A DNA stretch of 55,492 nt from Prolixibacteraceae bacterium (GTDB taxonomy: Bacteria > Bacteroidota > Bacteroidia > Bacteroidales > Prolixibacteraceae), in the NCBI GenBank assembly GCA_017998095.1, contig JAGODU010000005.1, positions 1-55,492 on the forward strand, given 5' to 3'. The notes under the pieces are model-generated. The model saw nothing but the letters and a program-made list of their open reading frames with translations, made no database searches and was not told the DNA's origin. Below, one piece after another: positions 9,569 through 17,600 of the stretch (positions within the stretch are counted from its first letter, which is position 1; each line of letters opens with the position of its first letter). A program made the position numbers and the translations under genes.

Positions 9569-10076
9569 ATGGCTTTTTTATCACATTGATTATTGCTCCT
9601 TCTTTCTCATTTGAAAAGGTTAAAAATCCTTTTTTTGTTAAGATATCAAGAATCGGAGCAGGTACAAATGGAGTGGTAAATTCATAAATCTCATTAGAGT
9701 TTATTTTGCCAGTCTCTTCAATGATAGTATTTAAAGGACTACCTCCCGATTGAATAATTTCTCTCGCATCAAAGTGTTTGACTATCATTGATTCATTGTA
9801 CCAGTCCGGCAATTCTTTTACCAGATAGGATGAATCAGATAATGATCCAAAGAGTGGCTCCTGACCTACTTTAGACCTTATTAAGTTAACAAGGTCTTCA
9901 ATTTTAATTTCTCCAATAGAAGAGGCTTGTTGCAGAGTGGCAATTTTTGCAACAGTCCTTCTGAGAATTGGTTTTTTTAAAACAGCAAAAGCCGGAGAAA
10001 TCTCAATTAGTATTTCTTCCATAAATGGGTAATTGTCAAGTAATTCTCCGACTTTTGTTTTTGGAGTTATATCCAT
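9567..10076 (-). CDS. DUF1858 and DUF2249 domain protein
   Basis: A soluble 169-residue protein with two domains of unknown exact role. Residues 1-75 match DUF1858 (ITPKTKVGELLDNYP), a small helical domain often next to hemerythrin and hybrid-cluster genes. Residues about 90-169 match DUF2249 (FDAREIIQSGGSPLN), a SirA/TusA-like fold. No Cys is present, so a sulfur-carrier role like TusA is unlikely. It starts 6 bp after the stop of the upstream DUF438-hemerythrin-PAS gene, so the two are very probably one transcript and work together, perhaps in sensing oxygen or nitric oxide (inference from similar neighbourhoods). Confidence 0.8.
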   Translation of the reverse strand: MDITPKTKVGELLDNYPFMEEILIEISPAFAVLKKPILRRTVAKIATLQQASSIGEIKIEDLVNLIRSKVGQEPLFGSLSDSSYLVKELPDWYNESMIVKHFDAREIIQSGGSPLNTIIEETGKINSNEIYEFTTPFVPAPILDILTKKGFLTFSNEKEGAIINVIKKP

Positions 10077-10082
10077 ATTTGT

Positions 10083-11315
10083 TTATTTCTTCGAATATGA
10101 AAGTAGTCTTTGTTCACCCTCAAGTGCCCGCAGATGAGTGAGATCCTGGGTGAACTCAATGGTTCCAAGGTATTTACCTTCTTTATCTCTTAATGCAAAG
10201 TACTCAATGTATATAAACCTCTGATGCATGTTTATCCAGAAAGCAGCGCTGTTTTCTTTTCCACTCTTGAAATCTTCAAGTATCTGATCTACAACGTGGA
10301 CACTTGAAGGAGGATGACACATTCTTACATCACGGCCTAAAATAGCCCGGTTTCGGGTAAATATTCTCTCCTGTCCTAAGCTGAAAAACTTAACTTTATC
10401 ATCCTTGTCAACGAAGGTGATGTCGATAGGTAATGTTTTAAAAAGAGATTCCAGTTCTTCAATATCAAAGCTACCGGTTGATAGGTTAATGCTGTTTTTA
10501 GTGTTGAATTCTACTCCGCTTACCTCTACATTCTCCGGTTTCCATTCAGTGTCAGGGTCATACAGGCAAAATCCAAATTCCATTGTTTGTGAATAGACTG
10601 ACCACCAGTCGCTGTCAGTTAAAGTATCCATACACATTGGAAGCAGAATTTCTTCTTCCTTGCCAATCATGTCTTCGACACCTTTTACAGCAGGATGCAT
10701 CAGTAATTGAATGATATTTGGAAGATCATCAACTGTAATAGCTTCCTGATTGCTGACTGCCTCTATCGATCCCTTTATTAACTCTCTGATTTCATCGTGC
10801 TTGCCCCACATTACTTTAGGGGGTCCTGTTATTCCTGCTTTTTCAAGGAACGGAAATACCAGATACTCTTTTCTCTTATAATGTTTATCAACATCATAAA
10901 GACTATTAAATTTTGTATGAACGGAAATCAACCATCCTTTTAAGCCTTCTTCTGAAATGTTTTTTGAATTATTAAAAAGAGAATGCAAATCATCAATCAC
11001 TTTGTATAATTCGATGTTTTCCTTTTTCAATGTATCAACGGGATGTCCCGGAGGAATTGTTTTTGCACCTGATTGATCTATGTGTCCATCCAAAACCATT
11101 GAATGTATGTCACATAGCTTCAAGACTTCTTCCACTGGCAAGCCTTCAGAGATAAGCTCCTGCTCAACTTCTACCACTTCATCATAAGGTATTGATTTAA
11201 GAATTTCAGTAAGCCTTTTTCTTACCATATCCGGCGCTTCCCCATCATGAAGTTGCAATATCATGTGTTTCAGCAGTTCTTTTCTTCTTTGAGAGTTGTT
11301 GATTAATTCACTCAT
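10083..11315 (-). CDS. DUF438 - hemerythrin-like - PAS domain protein
   Basis: A soluble 410-residue probable sensor or redox protein. Residues 1-75 form DUF438 (MSELINNSQRRKELL, LHDGEAPDMV). About 95-250 is a hemerythrin-like four-helix domain with possible di-iron ligands: HPVDTL, HYKRKE (HxxxE), KHDEIRE and the later Glu-rich GKEEEI helix. About 290-400 is a PAS domain (LPIDITFVDKDDKVKFFS) ending in TIEFTQDLTHLR. No kinase or DNA-binding output domain is present. The ATG at 11315 is preferred because it gives the usual DUF438 N-terminus; an in-frame TTG at 11348 would add 11 Lys/Phe-rich residues. It is followed after 6 bp by the DUF1858 gene. Confidence 0.85.
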   Translation of the reverse strand: MSELINNSQRRKELLKHMILQLHDGEAPDMVRKRLTEILKSIPYDEVVEVEQELISEGLPVEEVLKLCDIHSMVLDGHIDQSGAKTIPPGHPVDTLKKENIELYKVIDDLHSLFNNSKNISEEGLKGWLISVHTKFNSLYDVDKHYKRKEYLVFPFLEKAGITGPPKVMWGKHDEIRELIKGSIEAVSNQEAITVDDLPNIIQLLMHPAVKGVEDMIGKEEEILLPMCMDTLTDSDWWSVYSQTMEFGFCLYDPDTEWKPENVEVSGVEFNTKNSINLSTGSFDIEELESLFKTLPIDITFVDKDDKVKFFSLGQERIFTRNRAILGRDVRMCHPPSSVHVVDQILEDFKSGKENSAAFWINMHQRFIYIEYFALRDKEGKYLGTIEFTQDLTHLRALEGEQRLLSYSKK

Positions 11316-11464
11316 TCCTTTATCTTTTTTAAAATATTTTTTAAACAATTATAATCCGATAAAGTTTAAATATAAAAATTTATGCCCAGATAACAGTTTA
11401 TAATTATTAAGAGATTCTCTAATTAACAAGTATCGGAATAGTAATAAAAAAAAATTAATATGAG

Positions 11465-12223
11465 TTAATCAATTTTAAGGGTCTCAATTTTATCCATCAA
11501 ATCCATTATTTGAGATTGCCTCGACCTCATATACGGGCCGGGGTTTGTGACGCTGTATTTAAGAGGTGATGGGAGTGAAGCAGCAATTAGTGCAGCTTCG
11601 CCACGGGAAAGATCTTTACTTTTTTTGCGAAAATAAATTGAAGAAGCTTTTTCAACTCCATAAATACCTTTTCCGGTTTCAATGACATTTAGATAAACTT
11701 CCATTATTCTTTCCTTGCTCCAGAATGTTTCAATGAGAAATGTGAAATATACTTCAAGTCCTTTTCGGAAAAATGAACGCTGAGGCCAAAGAAAAACATT
11801 TTTCGCAGTTTGCTGACTAATAGTGCTTGCGCCTCTTATTTTTTTGCCTTTTTTATTGTGTTCAATAGCTTTTTCAATAGCTTTACGGTCAAATCCGTTG
11901 TGTTTTACAAAAAGATTATCTTCAGCAGCAATAACTGCTTTAACCATGTTGGGAGAAATATTTTCAATTTTCACCCAGTCTTTCTTGAGGATAATGCTTT
12001 CACCTTTAAAAGATTGAGAAATTGTTTTAGAAATCATGAATATAGTTACCGGAGGATTAATGAACCTATAAGCAGCTGTAAAAAAGATTGTTGATCCAAA
12101 AAAAAAGATTAGGATAAAAAATATCAGTCTGAATACCTTGCTAATAAAAGATCTTTTTGGGGATTTCTTTTTAGCTGGTTTTTTTTTCGTCGGGTTCTTT
12201 TTTAATGACTTCAGATTTATCAT
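11465..12223 (-). CDS. mtgA: monofunctional biosynthetic peptidoglycan transglycosylase
   Basis: A GT51 glycosyltransferase that polymerises lipid II into glycan strands at the outer face of the cytoplasmic membrane, without a transpeptidase domain. A very basic N-terminus (KKNPTKKKPAKKK) precedes one membrane segment. The GT51 motifs follow in order: AAEDNLFVKHNGFD with the catalytic Glu, GASTISQQTAKN, and ERIMEVYLNVIETG with the second key Glu. With the ATG at 12223 the protein has 252 residues, typical for MtgA. An in-frame TTG at 12259 would add 12 residues but is less likely. It lies 68 bp behind the NikR-like gene in the same direction. Confidence 0.92.
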   Translation of the reverse strand: MINLKSLKKNPTKKKPAKKKSPKRSFISKVFRLIFFILIFFFGSTIFFTAAYRFINPPVTIFMISKTISQSFKGESIILKKDWVKIENISPNMVKAVIAAEDNLFVKHNGFDRKAIEKAIEHNKKGKKIRGASTISQQTAKNVFLWPQRSFFRKGLEVYFTFLIETFWSKERIMEVYLNVIETGKGIYGVEKASSIYFRKKSKDLSRGEAALIAASLPSPLKYSVTNPGPYMRSRQSQIMDLMDKIETLKID

Positions 12224-12291
12224 ATTAAGGCATTTAGATTGTTCTACATATAAAATCAATAATAATTTTATTGAGAGGTTAATCTATGAGA

Positions 12292-12693
12292 TTAATCTGA
12301 TCTGCTCATTGACAGTTTACCATGCAGTATTCCTTTAATTGAGATAAGGTTATCTGAAAGTTCAGTTAAACGTATTGCAATTCCTTTAACGGCAACAACT
12401 TCCATGCATTTATCATGGGCTAGCATGAACCTTTGGGTTGACAAAATCTCATGATAATAATCTTCAATTGTAGAAGATATCTGATTTATTACTTCTCTCC
12501 TTTGAGGGTTGTAAATCAGTGTGACAGTACCGGCAACTTCGTTGTTGCATTGCCATTTTCGTTCTACTATATTTTTACTAATAAGTTGACGAATAGCCTG
12601 AGAGCGATTAGAAAAATGATTTTCTTTAACGTATTCGTCGAGAGCTTCAAGTAAATCAGCTTCGATAGAAATTCCAAAACGAGTCACCGACAT
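12292..12693 (-). CDS. NikR-like ribbon-helix-helix regulator with altered metal site
   Basis: A 133-residue transcription factor of the NikR family. Residues 1-45 form the ribbon-helix-helix DNA-binding domain (VTRFGISIEADLLEALDEYV). The rest is the ACT-like regulatory domain (AGTVTLIYN, HDKCMEVVAVKG). In E. coli NikR the high-affinity nickel ligands are His76, His87, His89 and Cys95. An ungapped alignment from the conserved HDxC motif puts Glu, Arg and Met at the three His positions, and only Cys is kept. It therefore may not sense nickel in the known way. No nickel transporter, urease or hydrogenase gene is nearby; the next genes are mtgA and, divergently, an OmpA protein. Confidence 0.85.
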   Translation of the reverse strand: MSVTRFGISIEADLLEALDEYVKENHFSNRSQAIRQLISKNIVERKWQCNNEVAGTVTLIYNPQRREVINQISSTIEDYYHEILSTQRFMLAHDKCMEVVAVKGIAIRLTELSDNLISIKGILHGKLSMSRSD

Positions 12694-12712
12694 AGTAGGG
12701 TTTTTTAATAAA

Positions 12713-12727
12713 ACATTGTACTAATGT
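12713..12727. promoter_or_regulatory. candidate operator upstream of the NikR-like gene
   Basis: ACATT-GTACT-AATGT is a 5+5 bp inverted repeat 20 bases before the NikR-like start codon, in the right place for autoregulation. It does not resemble the E. coli NikR operator (GTATGA-N16-TCATAC). In AT-rich DNA such a short repeat may be chance. Confidence 0.3.
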
Positions 12728-12954
12728 AATAATTTCAGAAGATTTATTTTAATAGGGAGTGTTTTAATTATCAATTTTAAGTTGTAAATTACAAATGCTG
12801 AAAATTAATTTTTTATTTTATAAAGAAATAAATTATTTTTAAAATTATAAATAATCAACCAATTCAAAACTGATGAGTCACCCATCCTTGACGATAAAAC
12901 ATATTCTTCTCCTATTAATATGGGGATCTCATCTACCTAAAAAAATTAGCTGTT

Positions 12955-14559
12955 ATGAAAAAATTATTTTTAATTGTAGTTGTGCTGTTTTCATTGCAAG
13001 TTGCAAATGCACAGAATGCTGAAAATAAGTGGGGTTTAGGTGCCGGAGCCGGTTATTATCACAATTTTAACTGGGGACAGTCGGATGGCTTAATGCCGGA
13101 GTTTTACCTGAACAGATACTTGTCACCCTCTTTTGATCTAGGAGTTAAAGCCAATTTAGGCTGGATGTTCAATGATTTAGAGAAACTTGGAAGTTCTGAA
13201 AAGATTTCAACCGATCTTGGTAATTTCTTTCTTGATTTAAGGTACAAGCTTAATAATGGAAAAGTGATACCTTTGACCAGCAAATGGCAACCTTTCATTT
13301 TTGGAGGTATAGGTTTGCTGAGTGACAATAGTAATAAATTCATGGATTTCAATGGAGTAGGCGAAGAAGGAGTTCCTGAAAATGAAAAATTCAATTACTC
13401 ATGGGTTAATTTTGAAGCCGGAGTTGGAACCAAATATATGCTTAGCCAAAGCTGGGCTTTGTTCGGTGAACTTGGTTTTATAGGAGGTGTTAATGGTAAA
13501 CACAGCTTGTATGATGAAAACCAGGTTAAGACCGGAGAAGTAAAAGCGCATGATAATTTCTTAAAAGCAATTGTAGGTATTGAATGGGCCTTCTCTACAA
13601 AGCTTGACAAAGACAGAGACGGTGTTGCCGATCATAAAGATAAATGTCCTGATACACCTAAGGGTGTTGTTGTTGACAAAACAGGTTGCCCTTTAGATAA
13701 AGATGGCGACGGAATTCCTGATTCAGAAGATTTATGTCCTGATGTAAAGGGACTTGCTGCATTTAAAGGTTGTCCTGACACTGATGGTGACGGCATAGAA
13801 GATAAAAAAGATGATTGTCCGGAAGTTAAAGGTCTTGCTGAATTCAAGGGATGCCCTGATACAGACGGAGACGGTATAATTGACAGTAAAGATGATTGCC
13901 CGACTGTTAAAGGAGTAAAAGAATTCAATGGTTGTCCTGATACAGATGGAGATGGAATCAAAGACAGTGAAGATGAATGTCCTACTGTTCCGGGAGTGAA
14001 GAAATTCAACGGATGTCCTGACACTGATGGTGATGGAGTTTCAGATAAGAACGATGCTTGTCCTGATACTCCTAAGGGAGCTAAGGTAGATGCTAAAGGT
14101 TGCCCGACTGACAGTGATAAAGACGGAGTATATGATGGCATAGATGAATGTCCTGATGTATTTGGTGTTGCATCAAAGAAAGGATGCCCAGATGAAGAAG
14201 ATATGGATAGTTGGTTGAAAAACACTAAGGTTAATTCAATCTTCTTTGAAACAAACAAATGGGATATATCAACAGATTCAAAAGACAGGATGGACAAGCT
14301 TGTTAAACTGATGAAGAGCAATAAGAAAGCAAAAGTTAAAGCATCAGGATTTGCTGACCCAAGAGGTACTGAACCAGCTAACAAGACTCTTTCTATAAAC
14401 AGAGCTAAAGCAGCTGCCGATTATCTTGTGTCACAAGGCATTGACAGAAATAGAATTACTACTTCCGGACTTGGAGAAGAATTCACAGGAAAAGAAAATA
14501 CTATGAGTGATCCTGAATTGCAGAATTCACGTCGTGTTGACTTTTCATTGTTCAAATAA
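12955..14559 (+). CDS. OmpA-family outer membrane protein with thrombospondin type 3 repeats
   Basis: A 534-residue envelope protein linking the outer membrane to peptidoglycan. A signal peptide (1-19, ending ANAQ) is followed by an outer-membrane beta-barrel-like domain (about 22-210). Next comes an Asp-rich stalk of TSP3-type calcium-binding repeats (about 214-415; DTDGDGI units spaced by CP pairs). The OmpA C-terminal peptidoglycan-binding domain is about 425-534 (ASGFADPRGTEPANK, LSINRAKAAADYL, NSRRVDFSL). This architecture is common in Bacteroidota major outer-membrane proteins. It is monocistronic with a strong terminator. The leader has no clear TAnnTTTG box. Confidence 0.93.
   Translation: MKKLFLIVVVLFSLQVANAQNAENKWGLGAGAGYYHNFNWGQSDGLMPEFYLNRYLSPSFDLGVKANLGWMFNDLEKLGSSEKISTDLGNFFLDLRYKLNNGKVIPLTSKWQPFIFGGIGLLSDNSNKFMDFNGVGEEGVPENEKFNYSWVNFEAGVGTKYMLSQSWALFGELGFIGGVNGKHSLYDENQVKTGEVKAHDNFLKAIVGIEWAFSTKLDKDRDGVADHKDKCPDTPKGVVVDKTGCPLDKDGDGIPDSEDLCPDVKGLAAFKGCPDTDGDGIEDKKDDCPEVKGLAEFKGCPDTDGDGIIDSKDDCPTVKGVKEFNGCPDTDGDGIKDSEDECPTVPGVKKFNGCPDTDGDGVSDKNDACPDTPKGAKVDAKGCPTDSDKDGVYDGIDECPDVFGVASKKGCPDEEDMDSWLKNTKVNSIFFETNKWDISTDSKDRMDKLVKLMKSNKKAKVKASGFADPRGTEPANKTLSINRAKAAADYLVSQGIDRNRITTSGLGEEFTGKENTMSDPELQNSRRVDFSLFK
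13608..14205 (+). repeat. tandem TSP3 coding repeats
   Basis: About eight imperfect units of 60-75 bp encode Asp-rich calcium loops (DTDGDGI / DKDGDGI) ending in Cys-Pro. The DNA is itself similar from unit to unit (for example GATGGAGATGG), so copy number could change by recombination or replication slippage. Confidence 0.85.
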
Positions 14560-14586
14560 GATTATTTTTAAATAATAATTGAATAT

Positions 14587-14621
14587 AAGCAGCCGGGATT
14601 ATTTTCCGGCTGCTTTTTTTT
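14587..14621 (+). terminator. strong rho-independent terminator after the OmpA gene
   Basis: A perfect 10-bp stem AAGCAGCCGG / CCGGCTGCTT with a 9-base loop is followed by a run of T. It lies 27 bases after the OmpA stop. Confidence 0.9.
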
Positions 14622-14640
14622 AGGGTAAAATCTTTTTTAG

Positions 14641-14670
14641 TTGTCATAATACTGTTGATTTATATTTTTG
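14641..14670 (+). promoter_or_regulatory. probable promoter of the first CotH gene
   Basis: TATTTTTG (14663-14670) fits the -7 box TAnnTTTG, with TTG at 14641-14643 at a 19-base distance. It begins just after the OmpA terminator and gives a very short leader before the ATG at 14684. Confidence 0.5.
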
Positions 14671-14683
14671 ATTACTTTTCAGT

Positions 14684-17600
14684 ATGAAAAATGAGCTAAA
14701 GAGAATATTCTTCTTATTGTTGGTTTCATTGGTTATAAATACATCTGATGCAGCAATAGTCATAAATGAATTTATGGCATCAAATTCAAGTGAAGAGACT
14801 GATCCTGAATATAATGAAACTTCCGACTGGATTGAAATATACAACTCAGGAAACCTGCCGGTTCAATTAAAGGGGTATTATATTACTGATAATTTTTCTG
14901 ATCAATATAAATGGGAAATCAAAGAAAATATTGAATTAGGAGCTGATAAATATCTGATAATATGGGCGGATGGCAAGAATGAAGGACTTCATACTAATTT
15001 TAAAATTTCAGCAGATGGCGAAGAATTAGCAATAGTTTCACCAACAGGAGAGTTTCTTGATTCATTGAAGTTTGGTGCACAAAGTCCAAATATTTCAATG
15101 GGAAGGATAAGTAATATCAATGGTCAGAAGGTTTTTTTTACAAATCCTACACCGGGAGAAAAGAATAGTACAAGTTATTTCGTTGATATCATTAGAAGTG
15201 TTCCTGCTTTTTCAGTAATGGGGGGTATAATCAGAACTCCATTTTCTTTAAATATTAAATCAAAATTTGGAGGAGAAGTTAAATTCACTCTTGATGGATC
15301 AGAGCCAACAGAGAATTCACCTTCCTTTTCTAATCCTGTTCAAATATCTAAAAATACAGTTGTAAGAGCCAGAATTATTAAGCCGAATATGATTTCCGGT
15401 CCTATAGTTTCAAATACTTATTTGTTCGATACAGATGAAGAAATCAATGATCTTCCTGTTATTTCAATTACTGCCAATCCAAAAGATTTGTGGGATGAAG
15501 AAGTAGGTATTTATGTTCAGGATTTTAAGCCCGAGTGGGAAATTCCAATAAACATTGAAATGTTTGAAAATGATGGAAGTGACAGGGCTGCATTTAATTT
15601 AAAGGCAGGGATGAAAATCAATGGACTTTATTCATGGCAATTACCGCAAAAGATGCTTGGAATTTACTTCAGAAAGAAATACGGGGAGGGGAAACTGGAT
15701 TATCCTTTAATCTTTAATAAATCAAGGAAGAGCTATAAGACTTTTGCATTGAGAGCTTCGGGGAGTGACTGGAGTAATTCGATGTTCAGGGATGCGATGG
15801 TTCAGAATTCTACAATGGAAAATACTGATTTGGATAATAGTGGGTTCAGGGCATGTGTAGTGTATTTCAATGGTCAATATATGGGGATTCATAATATCAG
15901 AGAAAAGATAGATGAAGATTTTATTATTGGCAATCACGGAGTTGAAAAAGGTACTTTTGATATGGTTGAAAATGAAAATTATGCAGAAGCCGGTAGTCTG
16001 GATGCATATAATAAATTCAAAGTGTTATATCTAAAAGACCTTGCCCAAAAGGCAAACTGGGATTCAGTTTTAAGTTATATAAACATCATAAATTTCACGG
16101 ATTTAATTTGTACTGAAGTGTATGATGGAAACACATCAATAAGCCATAATATAATGGCATGGAAACCCAAGCAAGGCGGATTGTGGAAATGGATAATAAT
16201 GGATCTTGACAGGGGGTTTTTTAATGTGGGGGATCACCTTATAAAATACTATGTGAATCAGGATGAATGGCCTTTTTACAAACTAATGGAAAACGATTAT
16301 TACAGGCATTATTTTGGGAAAAGACTTGCTGATCATCTGTTTACGACATTTAATCCTGTAAGGATAAATAAATTGATTGATTTTCATGTGAAAACAATAG
16401 AAAAGGAAATGCCAAATCATATAAAAAGATGGGAAGGGACATCTTCAAGTTATGGAAATCCTATACCGTCGATGAATTATTGGTATGATGAAATAGAATC
16501 AATGAAATATTTTGCAGGAAAACGTCCTGAAGTGCTGCTTGAAAATCTTACTTCTTATGGTTTCAACAAACCTCTTTCATTAGAAGTTATAACGGTTCCA
16601 TCAAATGGTGGAAAGCTTACTTTAAACGGATTGAAGGTGCCTGTTTCAGATTGTAAGGGTCAATATCCTTCAGATGAAGAGATAGTTATGATGGCAGAGC
16701 CAAATAACGGCTATGTTTTTAAAGGTTGGGTAAAAGCGGAAAAGGTAAATATCATAAAATCTGAAGATAATTGGAAATACAATGATTCCGGGAAATATCC
16801 AGGGAATGATTGGATGAATACTGATTTTAATGATTCAGCATGGAAAACAGGTAATGCAGAATTTGGATATGGAGAGAATGATGAAAACACTGTAATTGGA
16901 TATGGTGGAGACTCGAGAAATAAATATGCGACAGCTTACTTCCGAAAAAACTTTAATTATAATAAAAGCAGTAACATTAAAGATATAAAAGCTGCTGTAA
17001 AATATGATGATGGAGTAGTCATTTATCTGAATGGCAGGGATATATCAAGAATAAATATGCCTGAAGGAGTAATAGACAATGAAACATTTGCATTGAGTTC
17101 AATAAGTTCGGAAGAAGAAAATATATTCAAAGAAATCATTATCGATGAAAGTATCTTAAAGGATGGAGTTAATACATTGGCTGTTGAGGTTCATCAGGTA
17201 AATGCCTCAAGTTCTGATTTAAGTTTTGATTTTTATATACAAGGAAACCAGGAAGGTGGAGATAGTTTTGTTTCTGAGGATGACAATTATACATTCGTTA
17301 TCAATGAAGGTATGCAACTTTCTGCTGTATTTGAAAAAGAAGGATACTGTGAAATACCTTCTGAAATAAAAGACAAAGTAACTCTAAGTAAAGATTGTTC
17401 ACCATACGTAACCACAGGTGATGTAATTGTTTCTAAAGGAGGAAAATTAATAGTTGAGCCGGGAGTAGAGATATTTGTTCAGGAAGGAGCATCGTTTTAT
17501 TTAAGCGGGAGTATAGATGCAAAAGGAACAAAATCTGATCCGGTAGTTTTTAAAAGCAATCCGAAAAATGCAGAAGGAAGATGGGGAGTAATAAGTTTTA

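Noticed and set aside
12880..12945. TTGACG and TATTAAT upstream of the OmpA gene as a sigma-70-like promoter
   Set aside because: Bacteroidota primary promoters use TTTG/TAnnTTTG, and the 19-base spacing and AT-rich -10 are easily met by chance.
13608..14205. Evenly spaced repeats that could suggest a CRISPR array
   Set aside because: The repeats are in frame and encode TSP3 calcium loops; units are imperfect with no unique spacers, and no cas genes are present.
13632..14384. 250-codon open frame antisense to the TSP3 repeats
   Set aside because: Its Ser-Pro repeats (PSPSVSGHP) are the mirror of the Asp-rich repeat DNA on the plus strand; no start signals or family match.
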